From positions 405,001 through 469,000 of the forward strand of contig NZ_BMNK01000007.1 in the NCBI RefSeq assembly GCF_014646515.1: 64,000 nucleotides of DNA, given 5' to 3'. Positions 31,998 to 40,319 of this stretch are shown here, one piece after another. This DNA comes from Nonomuraea glycinis (GTDB lineage Bacteria > Actinomycetota > Actinomycetes > Streptosporangiales > Streptosporangiaceae). Made by a program: the position numbers and the translations under genes. The notes below the pieces were generated by a model that saw nothing but the letters and a program-made list of their open reading frames with translations, was not told where the DNA came from and ran no database searches. Numbering within the stretch: the first letter of the stretch is position 1; every line of letters begins with the position of its first letter.

Positions 31998-34268
31998 TCA
32001 GGCGCAGGCGGTCTGGGCGGCGGCTGCTACCGCTTGGCCCAGGCTGAGGCCGCCGTCGTTGCAGGGCACCCGGTGGTGGGTCAGTACCCGGAAGCCGTGG
32101 CGGCGCAGCCGTTCGGTGATGCCGCCGAGCAGCACGGTGTTGGCGAACACACCGCCGGACAGCGCCACCGTGCCGAGCCCGGTGGCGTCGGCGACCAGGC
32201 GGACCGCCACGGTGACCGCCTCGGCCAGCCCGTGGTGGAAGCGGGCCGCGATCACGCCGGTCGCCACTCCCCCGCGCAGGTCCGCCGCCACCGCCCGGAT
32301 CAGGTCGGTGCTGGTGATCACGACCGGCGGGCCGGAGGTCACGGTGACCGGGTAGCCGTCGCGGACGGTCCGGTCGGCCCGCTGCTCCAGCTCCACCGCC
32401 GCCTGGCCCTCGTAGCCCGCCCGGTCGCAGATGCCGGCCAGGGCGGAAACCGCGTCGAACAGCCGCCCGGCGCTCGAGGTGAGCGGCGCGGCGGGGCCGC
32501 CGGCGGCCAGCACGGCGGACACCGCCTGCCAGGCGGCCGGGTTGCGGGCGTGCACGTCGAGGCCGTGGGCGGGCTCGTGGGCGGCGTGCAGGAAGGCCGC
32601 CGCCATCCGCCACGGCTGGCGGACGGCGGTGGCGCCGCCGGGCATCGGCACCTGCTCCAGATGCCCGGCCCGGTCGAACGTGGCCAGGTCGGCCACCAGC
32701 AGCTCGCCGCCCCAGACGGTGCCGTCGCCGCCGTGGCCGGTGCCGTCGAAGGCGACGCCGATGACCGGTCCCGGCTCGCCGTGCTCGGCCAGGCAGGAGA
32801 CGATGTGGGCGTGGTGGTGCTGTACCCCGATCGTGTCGACGCCGTTGAGGCTGAGCGCGTACTTCGTGGACAGATACTCCGGGTGCAGGTCGTGCGCGAC
32901 GAGGGCGGGCTCGATGCCGGTCAGCCGCCGTAGCCGGCCGAGTTCGGTGGTGTAGGCGCGCAGGGTGCGGTAGTCCTCCAGGTCGCCGAGGTGCTGGGAC
33001 AGGATCGCGCGGTTGCCCTGGGCCAGGCAGAAGGTGCTCTTCTGCTGGGCTCCGCAGGCGAGCACCGGCAGGGGGAAGGGCCATGGCAGCCGGAGCGGTT
33101 CGGGGGCGTACCCGCGTGCCCGGCGTATGGGCAGGGGGGCGCCGTCGAAGACGCGCATCACCGAGTCGTCGACGGGGGCGTGGATCGGGCGGTCGTGGCT
33201 CAGGAAGGCGTCGGCGATGCCGCCGAGTCGCCGCCGGGCGTCCTCGTCGTCGTGGGCGATCGGCTCGCCGGAGCTGTTTCCGCTGGTGAGGACGTACGGG
33301 CGGGTGAGTTCGCGGCAGAGCAGGTGGTGCAGGGGCGTGTACGGCAGTGCGACGCCGAGCTCGCGGGTGCCGGGCGCCACGGAGGGGGCGACCGGTGTTG
33401 TGGCGCGGCGGGGCAGCAGGACGATGGGGCGGCGGCGGCCGGACAGCAGGCGGGCGGCGGTGTCGTCGAGGTCGCACAGTTCCCGGACGGCGGGCAGGTC
33501 GGCGGCCATCACCGCGAAGGGTTTGCCGGTGCGGCGTTTGCGGGCACGCAGGGTCGTCACGGCGGTGTGGTCGGTGGCGTCGGCGGCCAAGTGGTAGCCG
33601 CCGAGTCCTTTGACCGCGACGATGGCGCCGGTGGCGAGCAGGGTGGCGGCTTCGGTGAGGGGGTCGCCGGGCAGTGCCGTGCCGTCCGGGGCGCGGAGCG
33701 TGAGGGCGGGGCCGCAGGCCGGGCAGCAGATCGGCTGGGCGTGGAAGCGGCGGTCGCGCGGGTCGCGGTATTCGCGGGCGCAGCGGTCGCACAGGGGGAA
33801 GCCGGCCATGGTGGTGGTGTCCCTGTCGTACGGGAGCGCCAGGATGATGGTGAAGCGGGGGCCGCAGCCGGTGCAGTTGACGAACGGGTAGCGGTGGCGG
33901 CGGTCGGCCGGGTCGAACAGTTCGGCGAGGCAGGCGTCGCAGGTGGCGACGTCGGGCGGGATGAGGGCGTGGGCGGGCGCGCCGGTGACGCTGGGCGCGA
34001 TGGTGAAGGCGCGGGCGCCGGTCGGTGGGACGGGGGTGAGGCTGACGCGTTCGATGACGGCGAGCGTGGGTGGCCGGTCGCGGAGGGCTCGCACCAGTGC
34101 GGTGACGGCGGCGGGTGGGCCTTCGGCCTCGATGAAGACTCCGCCGTGGTCGTTGCCGACGAGTCCGGCCAGGCCGTAGGTGGAGGCGAGGGCGTGGACG
34201 AACGGGCGGAAGCCGACGCCTTGGACGATTCCTTCGACGTGGATCCGGGTCCGGATCCGCTCGTTCAT
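31998..34268 (-). CDS. hypF: HypF carbamoyltransferase
   Basis: A 756-residue HypF, which makes carbamoyl-AMP and loads HypE. Domains in order: acylphosphatase (GIVQGVGFRPFVH, residues 14-26), zinc fingers (CDACLAEL, CTGCGPRF, CDRCAREY, CCPACGP, about 108-190), YrdC-like (about 200-385) and Kae1-like (VQHHHAHIVSCLAEH, about 480). The ATG at 34268 overlaps the stop of the SIS gene. The open frame continues upstream but is shadow sequence. It is convergent with hypE, with a 26-base gap. Confidence 0.95.
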   Translation of the reverse strand: MNERIRTRIHVEGIVQGVGFRPFVHALASTYGLAGLVGNDHGGVFIEAEGPPAAVTALVRALRDRPPTLAVIERVSLTPVPPTGARAFTIAPSVTGAPAHALIPPDVATCDACLAELFDPADRRHRYPFVNCTGCGPRFTIILALPYDRDTTTMAGFPLCDRCAREYRDPRDRRFHAQPICCPACGPALTLRAPDGTALPGDPLTEAATLLATGAIVAVKGLGGYHLAADATDHTAVTTLRARKRRTGKPFAVMAADLPAVRELCDLDDTAARLLSGRRRPIVLLPRRATTPVAPSVAPGTRELGVALPYTPLHHLLCRELTRPYVLTSGNSSGEPIAHDDEDARRRLGGIADAFLSHDRPIHAPVDDSVMRVFDGAPLPIRRARGYAPEPLRLPWPFPLPVLACGAQQKSTFCLAQGNRAILSQHLGDLEDYRTLRAYTTELGRLRRLTGIEPALVAHDLHPEYLSTKYALSLNGVDTIGVQHHHAHIVSCLAEHGEPGPVIGVAFDGTGHGGDGTVWGGELLVADLATFDRAGHLEQVPMPGGATAVRQPWRMAAAFLHAAHEPAHGLDVHARNPAAWQAVSAVLAAGGPAAPLTSSAGRLFDAVSALAGICDRAGYEGQAAVELEQRADRTVRDGYPVTVTSGPPVVITSTDLIRAVAADLRGGVATGVIAARFHHGLAEAVTVAVRLVADATGLGTVALSGGVFANTVLLGGITERLRRHGFRVLTHHRVPCNDGGLSLGQAVAAAAQTACA

Positions 34269-34972
34269 CGTTGGTCCAGGGCCTGCTGGGTCAGTTGCCA
34301 CAGCACGTGGTAGGCGGTGGTCTGCGCCTCCTGGATGCGGTGCACTGATGATGACGGGATGACGAACAGGTGGTCGGCGAGGTTCTCCTCGGCCATCCGG
34401 CCGCCGCCGGATCCGGCGAAGCCGACGGTCACCATGCCGGTGCGGCGGGCTTGTTCCAGGCCGCGCAGGACGTTCGCGGAGCCGCCGCTGGTGGACAGGG
34501 CCACGGCGATGTCGCCGGGGCGGCCGAGTGCGGCGAGCTGGCGGGCGAAGACGACGTCGAAGTCGACGTCGTTGGCGAGCGCGGTCAGCAGGGCCGCGTC
34601 GCCGGTCAGGGAGAGGGCGGGCAGGGCGGGCTGGGCGCCGCCGGAGTCGCCTGTGCCGCCCTTGTCGGCCGTGTTGCTGGTGCCGCCGGGGTTGCCCGGG
34701 TTGCTGGCGCCGCCGGGGTCGCCGGTGGAGAACAGGTGGGCGACGGACTGGGCGTCGGTGCTGCTGCCGCCGTTGCCGAAGGCGAACAGGGTGCCGCCGT
34801 TCCGGAAGGCGGTGGCGAGGGCGTCGGCGCAGGCGGTCAGGGCGGGGCCGAGGTCGTTCAGCACGCGCAGGCGCAGGTGGAGGCTCTCGGTGGCTTTGGC
34901 GACGGTGGAGCGGGTCAGCTCCTCGTCGGTGGTGGCGCCGGGTCGCAGGAAGGGGTAGAGATGGCCGGTCAT
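34265..34972 (-). CDS. SIS-domain protein, GmhA-like
   Basis: A 235-residue sugar-isomerase-fold protein. The phosphosugar loop FAFGNGGSSTDAQSVAHLFS matches GmhA/DiaA, and VALSTSGGSANVLRGLEQAR is the second SIS signature. Between them sits a Gly/Asn/Ser-rich insert (residues about 87-112). In this operon a lipopolysaccharide role is unlikely. It is coupled on both sides by ATGA overlaps to the SIS-HypC gene and hypF. A scaffold or regulatory role in hydrogenase assembly is an inference. Confidence 0.85.
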   Translation of the reverse strand: MTGHLYPFLRPGATTDEELTRSTVAKATESLHLRLRVLNDLGPALTACADALATAFRNGGTLFAFGNGGSSTDAQSVAHLFSTGDPGGASNPGNPGGTSNTADKGGTGDSGGAQPALPALSLTGDAALLTALANDVDFDVVFARQLAALGRPGDIAVALSTSGGSANVLRGLEQARRTGMVTVGFAGSGGGRMAEENLADHLFVIPSSSVHRIQEAQTTAYHVLWQLTQQALDQR

Positions 34973-35817
34973 CGGCTCTCACCGCCGAGCACCGCGATGG
35001 CCTCCTTGGCGTGGACCAGGACCACGTCGCCGACCTGTGCCTGGACCAGGGCCACGCTGATCTCCTCGGTTCCGGCGTCGGTGGCGGCCAGGGCGAGGCC
35101 GCCCGGCCGTAGCTCGGTGATGTGCACGGGTGTCGCGGCGTCGGCACAGGTGAGGCAGACGTCGTCGCGGCAGCCGGGCGGGTTGCTCTCCAAGCTGTCG
35201 GGACTTTCCAGGAACACGTGGGCGAGCTCCCACAGCAGGTGGTAGGTGGTGACGTGGATCTCTCTGGCGATCAGTGGGTCGTCGCTGCGCGCCACCAGCA
35301 CGTGGTCGGCCGCCGACGATGCACCGCCGCCGGCGACCAGCTCATCTGGGCCACCTGAGCCGCTGTCCCCCTGCGGGGGTTCGCCCGATGTCAGCGCGAT
35401 GGTGAGCATGCCGAGTGCGCGGGCGGCCGCGAGCGCGTCGAGCACCTCGCCGCCGCGCCGGGCGTCGGTGAGGATGCCCATCGCGATGTCGTCGGGCCGC
35501 CCCAGCAGCCGGAGCCGGGCGGCGAACAGGGTGGGCGAGGCGCCGGTGGATGGTGTGTCGGTGGACAGGGAGAGGGCGGGCAGGGCCCGCTTGCCGACGA
35601 TCACGGGGTGGGTGAACTCCACCGCCACGTGTCCGGCGTCGGCTGCGGCGGGGCCGTCGCCGAAGGTGAGGAGCCGGCCGCCTCGCCGGAAGCGGGCCGC
35701 CAGGTCGCGGGCGGCGGCGGTGATCCGTTGGGCGTCCTGGGCCAGGGCCGTGCCGGGGGCGGTGCGGGCTGCGGCGGCGTGGCCGAGCGGTCCGGCCGCC
35801 GGTGCGTGCTGGTTCAT
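34969..35817 (-). CDS. SIS-domain protein fused to a HypC-like domain
   Basis: A 282-residue fusion. Residues about 30-215 form a SIS domain (LLTFGDGPAAADAGHVAVEF, then AMGILTDARRGGEVLDALAA). From about residue 222 the sequence CLTCADAATPVHITELRPGG through VALVQAQVGDVVLVHAKEAI follows the HypC pattern, but the first Cys is internal instead of at the amino terminus. Two phosphosugar-loop Ser residues are missing, so it is probably not an isomerase. It heads the minus-strand hypF operon. Iron-cofactor handling is suggested by the fusion. Confidence 0.82.
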   Translation of the reverse strand: MNQHAPAAGPLGHAAAARTAPGTALAQDAQRITAAARDLAARFRRGGRLLTFGDGPAAADAGHVAVEFTHPVIVGKRALPALSLSTDTPSTGASPTLFAARLRLLGRPDDIAMGILTDARRGGEVLDALAAARALGMLTIALTSGEPPQGDSGSGGPDELVAGGGASSAADHVLVARSDDPLIAREIHVTTYHLLWELAHVFLESPDSLESNPPGCRDDVCLTCADAATPVHITELRPGGLALAATDAGTEEISVALVQAQVGDVVLVHAKEAIAVLGGESR

Positions 35818-36026
35818 CGCCGTTCCCGTCGCCGATGGTGGTCATCTCGGGGCGTGTGCCCTTTCGGATGACATGCTCCATCGGCGGCGGGGTTCGGGCC
35901 GGGCGGGGGCGTTCAAGGTCGGGCCAAGTTTTGGCCGGGACGTTCAGCGGCCACGATGCGGCCCGGGTGGCCGGGGCGGCTCTGGCCTGGGGGTGGGTGG
36001 CTCAGGCCCGGGGGTGGCCTGGTGGG

Positions 36027-37223
36027 TCAGGCCTTGTCGCCGCCGAGGGCGCTGCCCTTCTGCCACTGCTTGAACGACATCTGCCAGAAGCCCCAGCCGT
36101 TGTTCCACTCGAGGTCGCGCTTGGTGCCGGTGATCTCGACGACGTCGCCGCGCTGGAAGGTGTCGAAGTACCACTTGGCCTGGTCGGGGCGGGCGTTGAT
36201 GCAGCCGTGGCTGACGTTGCGGACGCCCTGGGCCCACACGTTGTTCTTGGCGTGGACGTACTCGCCGCTGTTGGAGATGCGGACCGCGTGGTCGATCATG
36301 ACGTCGTAGTAGCCGGGGTCGCCCTTCTTGCGGCCGGGCGAGATCATGCGGACCGGGCTGGCGCGCTCCATGGTGAGGTGGACGCCGGAGGTGGTGGTGT
36401 ATTCGCGGGTGGTGCCCATCCCGGCGCTGATGCGCATCGTCTGGACGCGCTTGCCGTCGCGGTAGACGTACATCATGTGCTTGTCGGCGGAGACCTTGGA
36501 GATCATCTTGGCGCCGATCTTCATGCTGTAGTCGTAGTTCTTCATGCCCCACAGGCCCTTGCCGGCCTTGACGCCGTCGAGGTCGGCGTTGAAGGTGACG
36601 GTCTGGTGGGCGGCCCAGTATTTGGCGGGGCGGTAGATGGCGTAGGTGTCGTCGATCCACCGCCAGGCGCCGTCGGCGGGCTTGTCGGACTCGACCTTCA
36701 GGGCGCGCTCGACGGCGGCCTTGTAGGTGACCGGCTGGGTGAACCTGACCATGATCGGCATGCCGACGCCGACCTTCTCGCCCTTGCGGTTGGGGGTGAC
36801 GTCGGCGATCGCGAGGACGCGTTCGGGCTTTTGGGTGGTGAAGGTGCTGGCGGCGGTGGTGACGCCGGAGGTGGCGGTGATCTTGTAGCTGGCGTCCGGC
36901 TTCAGCGGTGTCTTGGAGATCCACCGGGTCTTGTCGGCGTTGTACTTGCCGTCGACCGGCTCGCCGTCGCCTTCGGCGACGACGTCGTCGAGGGTGCCGC
37001 CGGCGGCGGTGACGACGACCCTCTTGCCGGGGCTGACCTTGGTGCTGCCCTCTTGGGGGGTGATGGCGATGGTGGGGGCTTCAGGGGTCGCCGAGGTGGT
37101 GGCGTTGTCGTCGGCGGCCGGTCCCGCACCGGGGACCCCGCCGGAACATGAGGCTGTGAGGGCGGTCGCGGTGGCCACTGCCACGCCTGCGACGATCTTC
37201 CTCCAGCCGGTCTCAACCTTCAC
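36027..37223 (-). CDS. L,D-transpeptidase lipoprotein, LdtMt2-like
   Basis: A 398-residue lipoprotein. The signal peptide ends in lipobox TASC, followed by a disordered linker and two immunoglobulin-like domains (about residues 45-240). The YkuD catalytic domain ends in SHGCINARP with nucleophile Cys and has HAKNNVW upstream. It makes 3-3 cross-links in peptidoglycan, as in LdtMt2. A MtrA-like motif lies about 85 bases upstream of the start, which fits control by the cell-envelope response regulator. Confidence 0.92.
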   Translation of the reverse strand: MKVETGWRKIVAGVAVATATALTASCSGGVPGAGPAADDNATTSATPEAPTIAITPQEGSTKVSPGKRVVVTAAGGTLDDVVAEGDGEPVDGKYNADKTRWISKTPLKPDASYKITATSGVTTAASTFTTQKPERVLAIADVTPNRKGEKVGVGMPIMVRFTQPVTYKAAVERALKVESDKPADGAWRWIDDTYAIYRPAKYWAAHQTVTFNADLDGVKAGKGLWGMKNYDYSMKIGAKMISKVSADKHMMYVYRDGKRVQTMRISAGMGTTREYTTTSGVHLTMERASPVRMISPGRKKGDPGYYDVMIDHAVRISNSGEYVHAKNNVWAQGVRNVSHGCINARPDQAKWYFDTFQRGDVVEITGTKRDLEWNNGWGFWQMSFKQWQKGSALGGDKA

Positions 37224-37307
37224 CGCGAACCTCTTCCCGCTATCATCTGCCGCACTAAAACCTTAATGCTCCTGCATGTATGACGCAGAATCATTTGGGA
37301 GAGTTCG

Positions 37308-37323
37308 GTCACATTTCGATCAC
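37308..37323 (-). promoter_or_regulatory. MtrA-like direct repeat upstream of L,D-transpeptidase
   Basis: Read on the minus strand it is GTGAT-cgaaat-GTGAC, a direct repeat with six-base spacing that fits the GTAAC-N6-GTAAC pattern of MtrA sites. Its position 85-100 bases before the transpeptidase start is appropriate for regulation. Confidence 0.45.
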
Positions 37324-37384
37324 TTCCGAGAGTAAGGCGCAGGTCAGCGCCGGGTCAATGCCCGGTAAACCGTCATCGAGCAGG

Positions 37385-39598
37385 TCAGGGGCGGGACAGC
37401 CGGTGGGTGAGGCTCGTGTGCCGCCGCCCCGCCCCCCTGGTCCGTACGGCCTGCGCCAGGGCCCGGCGGGAGCCGACGATCACCACGAGCCGCTTGGCCC
37501 GGGTGATGGCGGTGTAGAGCAGGTTGCGCTGCAACATCATCCAGGCGCTGGTGGCCAGCGGGATCACCACGGCCGGGTATTCGCTGCCCTGGGAGCGGTG
37601 GATGGAGACGGCGTAGGCGTGGGCGAGCTCGTCGAGCTCGTCGAAGGCGTAGTCGACCTGCTCGTCCTCGTCGGTGAGCACGGTCAGGGAGCTGTCGTCG
37701 GGCTGGATGCCGGTGACGATGCCGACGGTGCCGTTGAAGACGCCGGCCGCGCCCTTGTCGTAGTTGTTGCGCAACTGGGTGACCTTGTCGCCGACGCGGA
37801 AGACGCGGCCGCCGTAGCGGCGTTCGGGCATGCCGTCGCGGGCGGGGGTGAGGGACTCCTGCAGGGCGATGTTGAGCGCGCCCGCTCCGGCGGCGCCGCG
37901 GTGCATGGGGGCGAGCACCTGCACCTCGCGGCGCGGGTCGAGGCCGAACCTGCGCGGGATGCGGCGGGCGACCACGTCCACGGTCATGGCGGCGATCTCG
38001 TCGGGCTCCTCGCACGGGAACAGGAAGAAGTCCTTCATGCCCTCCAGCACCGGGTGGCGGCCGGTGTTGACGCGGTGGGCGTTGACGACGACGCCGGACT
38101 CCTGGGCCTGGCGGAAGATCTGCGTCAGCCGTACGCGCGGGATGTCGTCGGCGGCGAGCAGGTCTTTGAGTACCTCGCCCGCGCCGACGGACGGCAGCTG
38201 GTCGACGTCGCCGACGAACAGCAGGTGCGAGCCGGGCGCGACGGCCTTGACGAGCTTGTTGGCCAGCAGCACGTCGAGCATGGACGCCTCGTCGACCACG
38301 ACCAGGTCGGCGTCGAGGGGGTTGTCCCGGTCGAAGGTGGCCTCGCCGCCGGGGCGCAGCTGCAGCAGCCGGTGCACGGTGGTGGCCTCGTGGCCGGTGA
38401 GCTCGGCCAGCCGCTTGGCGGCCCGGCCGGTGGGGGCGGCCAGGATCACCTTGGCGCGTTTGGCGCGGGCCAGGGTGACGATGGAGCGGACGGTGAAGCT
38501 CTTGCCGCAGCCGGGGCCGCCGGTCAGCACGGCGACCTTGCGGGTGAGCGCCAGCCGGACGGCCTGGCGCTGCTCGGTGGCCAGCTCCGCGCCGGTCTGG
38601 CCGTGCAGCCACTGCTCGGCCTTGTCCCAGTCGACGTCGCCGAACGCCTTGAGCCGGTCGTGGCCGCTGTGCAGCAGCGTCAGCAGGGAGCCGGCCAGGG
38701 ACAGCTCGGCGCGGTGGAACGGCGGCAGGTAGACGGCGGGCACCACGTTGTCGCCGGCGGGGATCTCCTCGCGGACGGCGCCCTCCTCGGTGACGAGGTC
38801 CTCCAGGCAGGTGACGGTCAGGGGGGCGTCCACCTCCAGGATCTTGACGGCGTCGCCGACCAGGTTGGGGGCCGGCAGGTAGCAGTGGCCGTCGTCGGCG
38901 GCCTGCGACAGGGTGTAGCGCAGACCGGCCTTGACGCGCTCGGGGCTGTCGTGCGGGATGCCGACGGCCTGGGCGATGGTGTCGGCGGTCTTGAAGCCGA
39001 TCCCCCACACGTCGTCGGCGAGCTTGTACGGCTGGGCCCGGACGACGTCGATGGAGCGCTCGCCGTACTGCTTGAAGATGCGCACCGCGATGGAGGTGGA
39101 GACGCCGACCCCCTGCAGGAAGATCATCACCTCTTTGATGATCTTCTGTTCTGCCCAGGCGGCGGCGATCATCTTGGTGCGTTTGGGGCCCAGCCCCGGC
39201 ACCTCCACCAGCCGCTGCGGCTCCTGCTCGATCACGTCGAGGGTGTCGGTGCCGAAGTGGTCGACGATCCGCTCGGCCATCTTCGGGCCGATCCCCTTGA
39301 TCAGGCCGGAGCCGAGATAGCGGCGGATGCCCTGCACGGTGGCCGGCAGCACGGTGGTGTAGGACCACACCTCGAACTGCTTGCCGTAGCGGGGATGGGA
39401 GGTCCAGCGCCCGGTCAGCCGCAGCGACTCCCCCACCTGCGCGCCCAGCAACGGCCCCACCACGGTCAGCAGTTCGGCCCCGGAACGGGCGGTGGCGACC
39501 CGCGCGATCGTGTAGCCGGTCTCCTCATTCGCGTAAGTGACGCGCTCCAAGACCGCGTCCAGGGTCGCACCGGGCGGACCGCCTGAACCATCGACCAC
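37385..39598 (-). CDS. recD2: RecD2-type ATP-dependent DNA helicase
   Basis: A 737-residue SF1B 5'-3' helicase of the RecD2 subfamily, found where RecBC are absent. The amino-terminal domain contains tandem helix-hairpin-helix repeats (YLGSGLIKGIGPKMAERIVD; VEVPGLGPKR). Walker A is GGPGCGKSFTV, Walker B VVVDEASML, and the carboxy-terminal UvrD-like part ends with AYAVSIHRSQGSEYPAV and LYTAITRAKR. It functions in DNA repair and replication. The start is ATG 39598. Length is normal. Confidence 0.94.
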   Translation of the reverse strand: MVDGSGGPPGATLDAVLERVTYANEETGYTIARVATARSGAELLTVVGPLLGAQVGESLRLTGRWTSHPRYGKQFEVWSYTTVLPATVQGIRRYLGSGLIKGIGPKMAERIVDHFGTDTLDVIEQEPQRLVEVPGLGPKRTKMIAAAWAEQKIIKEVMIFLQGVGVSTSIAVRIFKQYGERSIDVVRAQPYKLADDVWGIGFKTADTIAQAVGIPHDSPERVKAGLRYTLSQAADDGHCYLPAPNLVGDAVKILEVDAPLTVTCLEDLVTEEGAVREEIPAGDNVVPAVYLPPFHRAELSLAGSLLTLLHSGHDRLKAFGDVDWDKAEQWLHGQTGAELATEQRQAVRLALTRKVAVLTGGPGCGKSFTVRSIVTLARAKRAKVILAAPTGRAAKRLAELTGHEATTVHRLLQLRPGGEATFDRDNPLDADLVVVDEASMLDVLLANKLVKAVAPGSHLLFVGDVDQLPSVGAGEVLKDLLAADDIPRVRLTQIFRQAQESGVVVNAHRVNTGRHPVLEGMKDFFLFPCEEPDEIAAMTVDVVARRIPRRFGLDPRREVQVLAPMHRGAAGAGALNIALQESLTPARDGMPERRYGGRVFRVGDKVTQLRNNYDKGAAGVFNGTVGIVTGIQPDDSSLTVLTDEDEQVDYAFDELDELAHAYAVSIHRSQGSEYPAVVIPLATSAWMMLQRNLLYTAITRAKRLVVIVGSRRALAQAVRTRGAGRRHTSLTHRLSRP

Positions 39599-39660
39599 GA
39601 AACCCTCACTCCCCAGCCGTCCCGGGGGCCAGCGTAGAACACGCCGGGGCCGGCCGAAAT

Positions 39661-39957
39661 CCTGCCGAGGCGCGCGAGGCCGCGCTCGAGGACCGGAGCG
39701 CGACGACCTGGGAGAACATCACGAACGTGATCCCCCTGCTGGAGAACGCCGACCGCATCAAGATCGTTTCCCAGCCGGCGCACGCGCTCAAGGCCCGCGC
39801 ATACCTGCGGCGGCAGCGCCCTGATCTCGCCGAGCGGCTGGTGCGCGCGGATGACTACCGTCCCGGCGAGTGGATGGCCGTCAAACCGCTGCTGGCTCTG
39901 TACGGACTGTGGACCCTGCGCGGTCTCAAGGCCGACGAACGGAAGATCTCGCTGTAG
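39661..39957 (+). pseudogene. YdcF/DUF218-family carboxy-terminal remnant
   Basis: The frame LEDRSATTWENITNVIPLLE then IKIVSQPAHALKARAYLRRQ matches the last third of YdcF (DUF218) proteins, where E-x2-S-x2-T-x2-N and V-x-H-x3-A are signature positions. The amino-terminal part is missing and no good start exists except a GTG at 39727 inside the motif. It is probably a truncated pseudogene. It lies just upstream of the divergent recD2 gene. Confidence 0.5.
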
Positions 39958-40006
39958 ACCGCCCCGGCCGACGCCGGCGGACCCACGAGGCTGGTACAAA
40001 GGGGGC

Positions 40007-40303
40007 ATGAGTGATTCTGTCGGGTATTCCCCGCGGCCGAACGTGCCGCCGGCCCGGCCTGTCCGCAGCCGGAGGTACCGCGTGTGGGCCCAGGTGCTGC
40101 TGTGGACACCGATCGCGCTCACGGTGGTCGCCGTCGTCCTCGGCCTGGGGCTGTTCGCGGCCGCTGACGCCGACGCGACGCACAGCTCGTCCGCCCTCGG
40201 CTATCTCGGCCTCGTCGTGTGGGGCGGCCTCGTGGTCCTGTCGCCGGTCCTGCTCGGGTCGTTCATCGCCGGTCTTGTCATGGTGATCCGCGGCCGAGGC
40301 TGA
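40007..40303 (+). CDS. Small two-helix membrane protein
   Basis: A 98-residue protein from ATG 40007 with AAAGGGGG upstream. A Pro/Arg-rich start is followed by two transmembrane helices (LLWTPIALTVVAVVLGLGLF, and LVVWGGLVVLSPVLLGSFIA). No known family. It is convergent with the metallopeptidase gene. Confidence 0.7.
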   Translation: MSDSVGYSPRPNVPPARPVRSRRYRVWAQVLLWTPIALTVVAVVLGLGLFAAADADATHSSSALGYLGLVVWGGLVVLSPVLLGSFIAGLVMVIRGRG

Positions 40304-40319
40304 GGCCGCGGGCGCCGGG

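Noticed and set aside
34269..35147. N-terminal extension of HypF through the SIS genes
   Set aside because: HypF homology begins at the ATG at 34268; the extension is an out-of-frame reading of the upstream SIS genes.
37280..39586. 768-residue plus-strand frame opposite recD2
   Set aside because: Gly/Val/Asp-rich antisense shadow of a clearly coding helicase gene.
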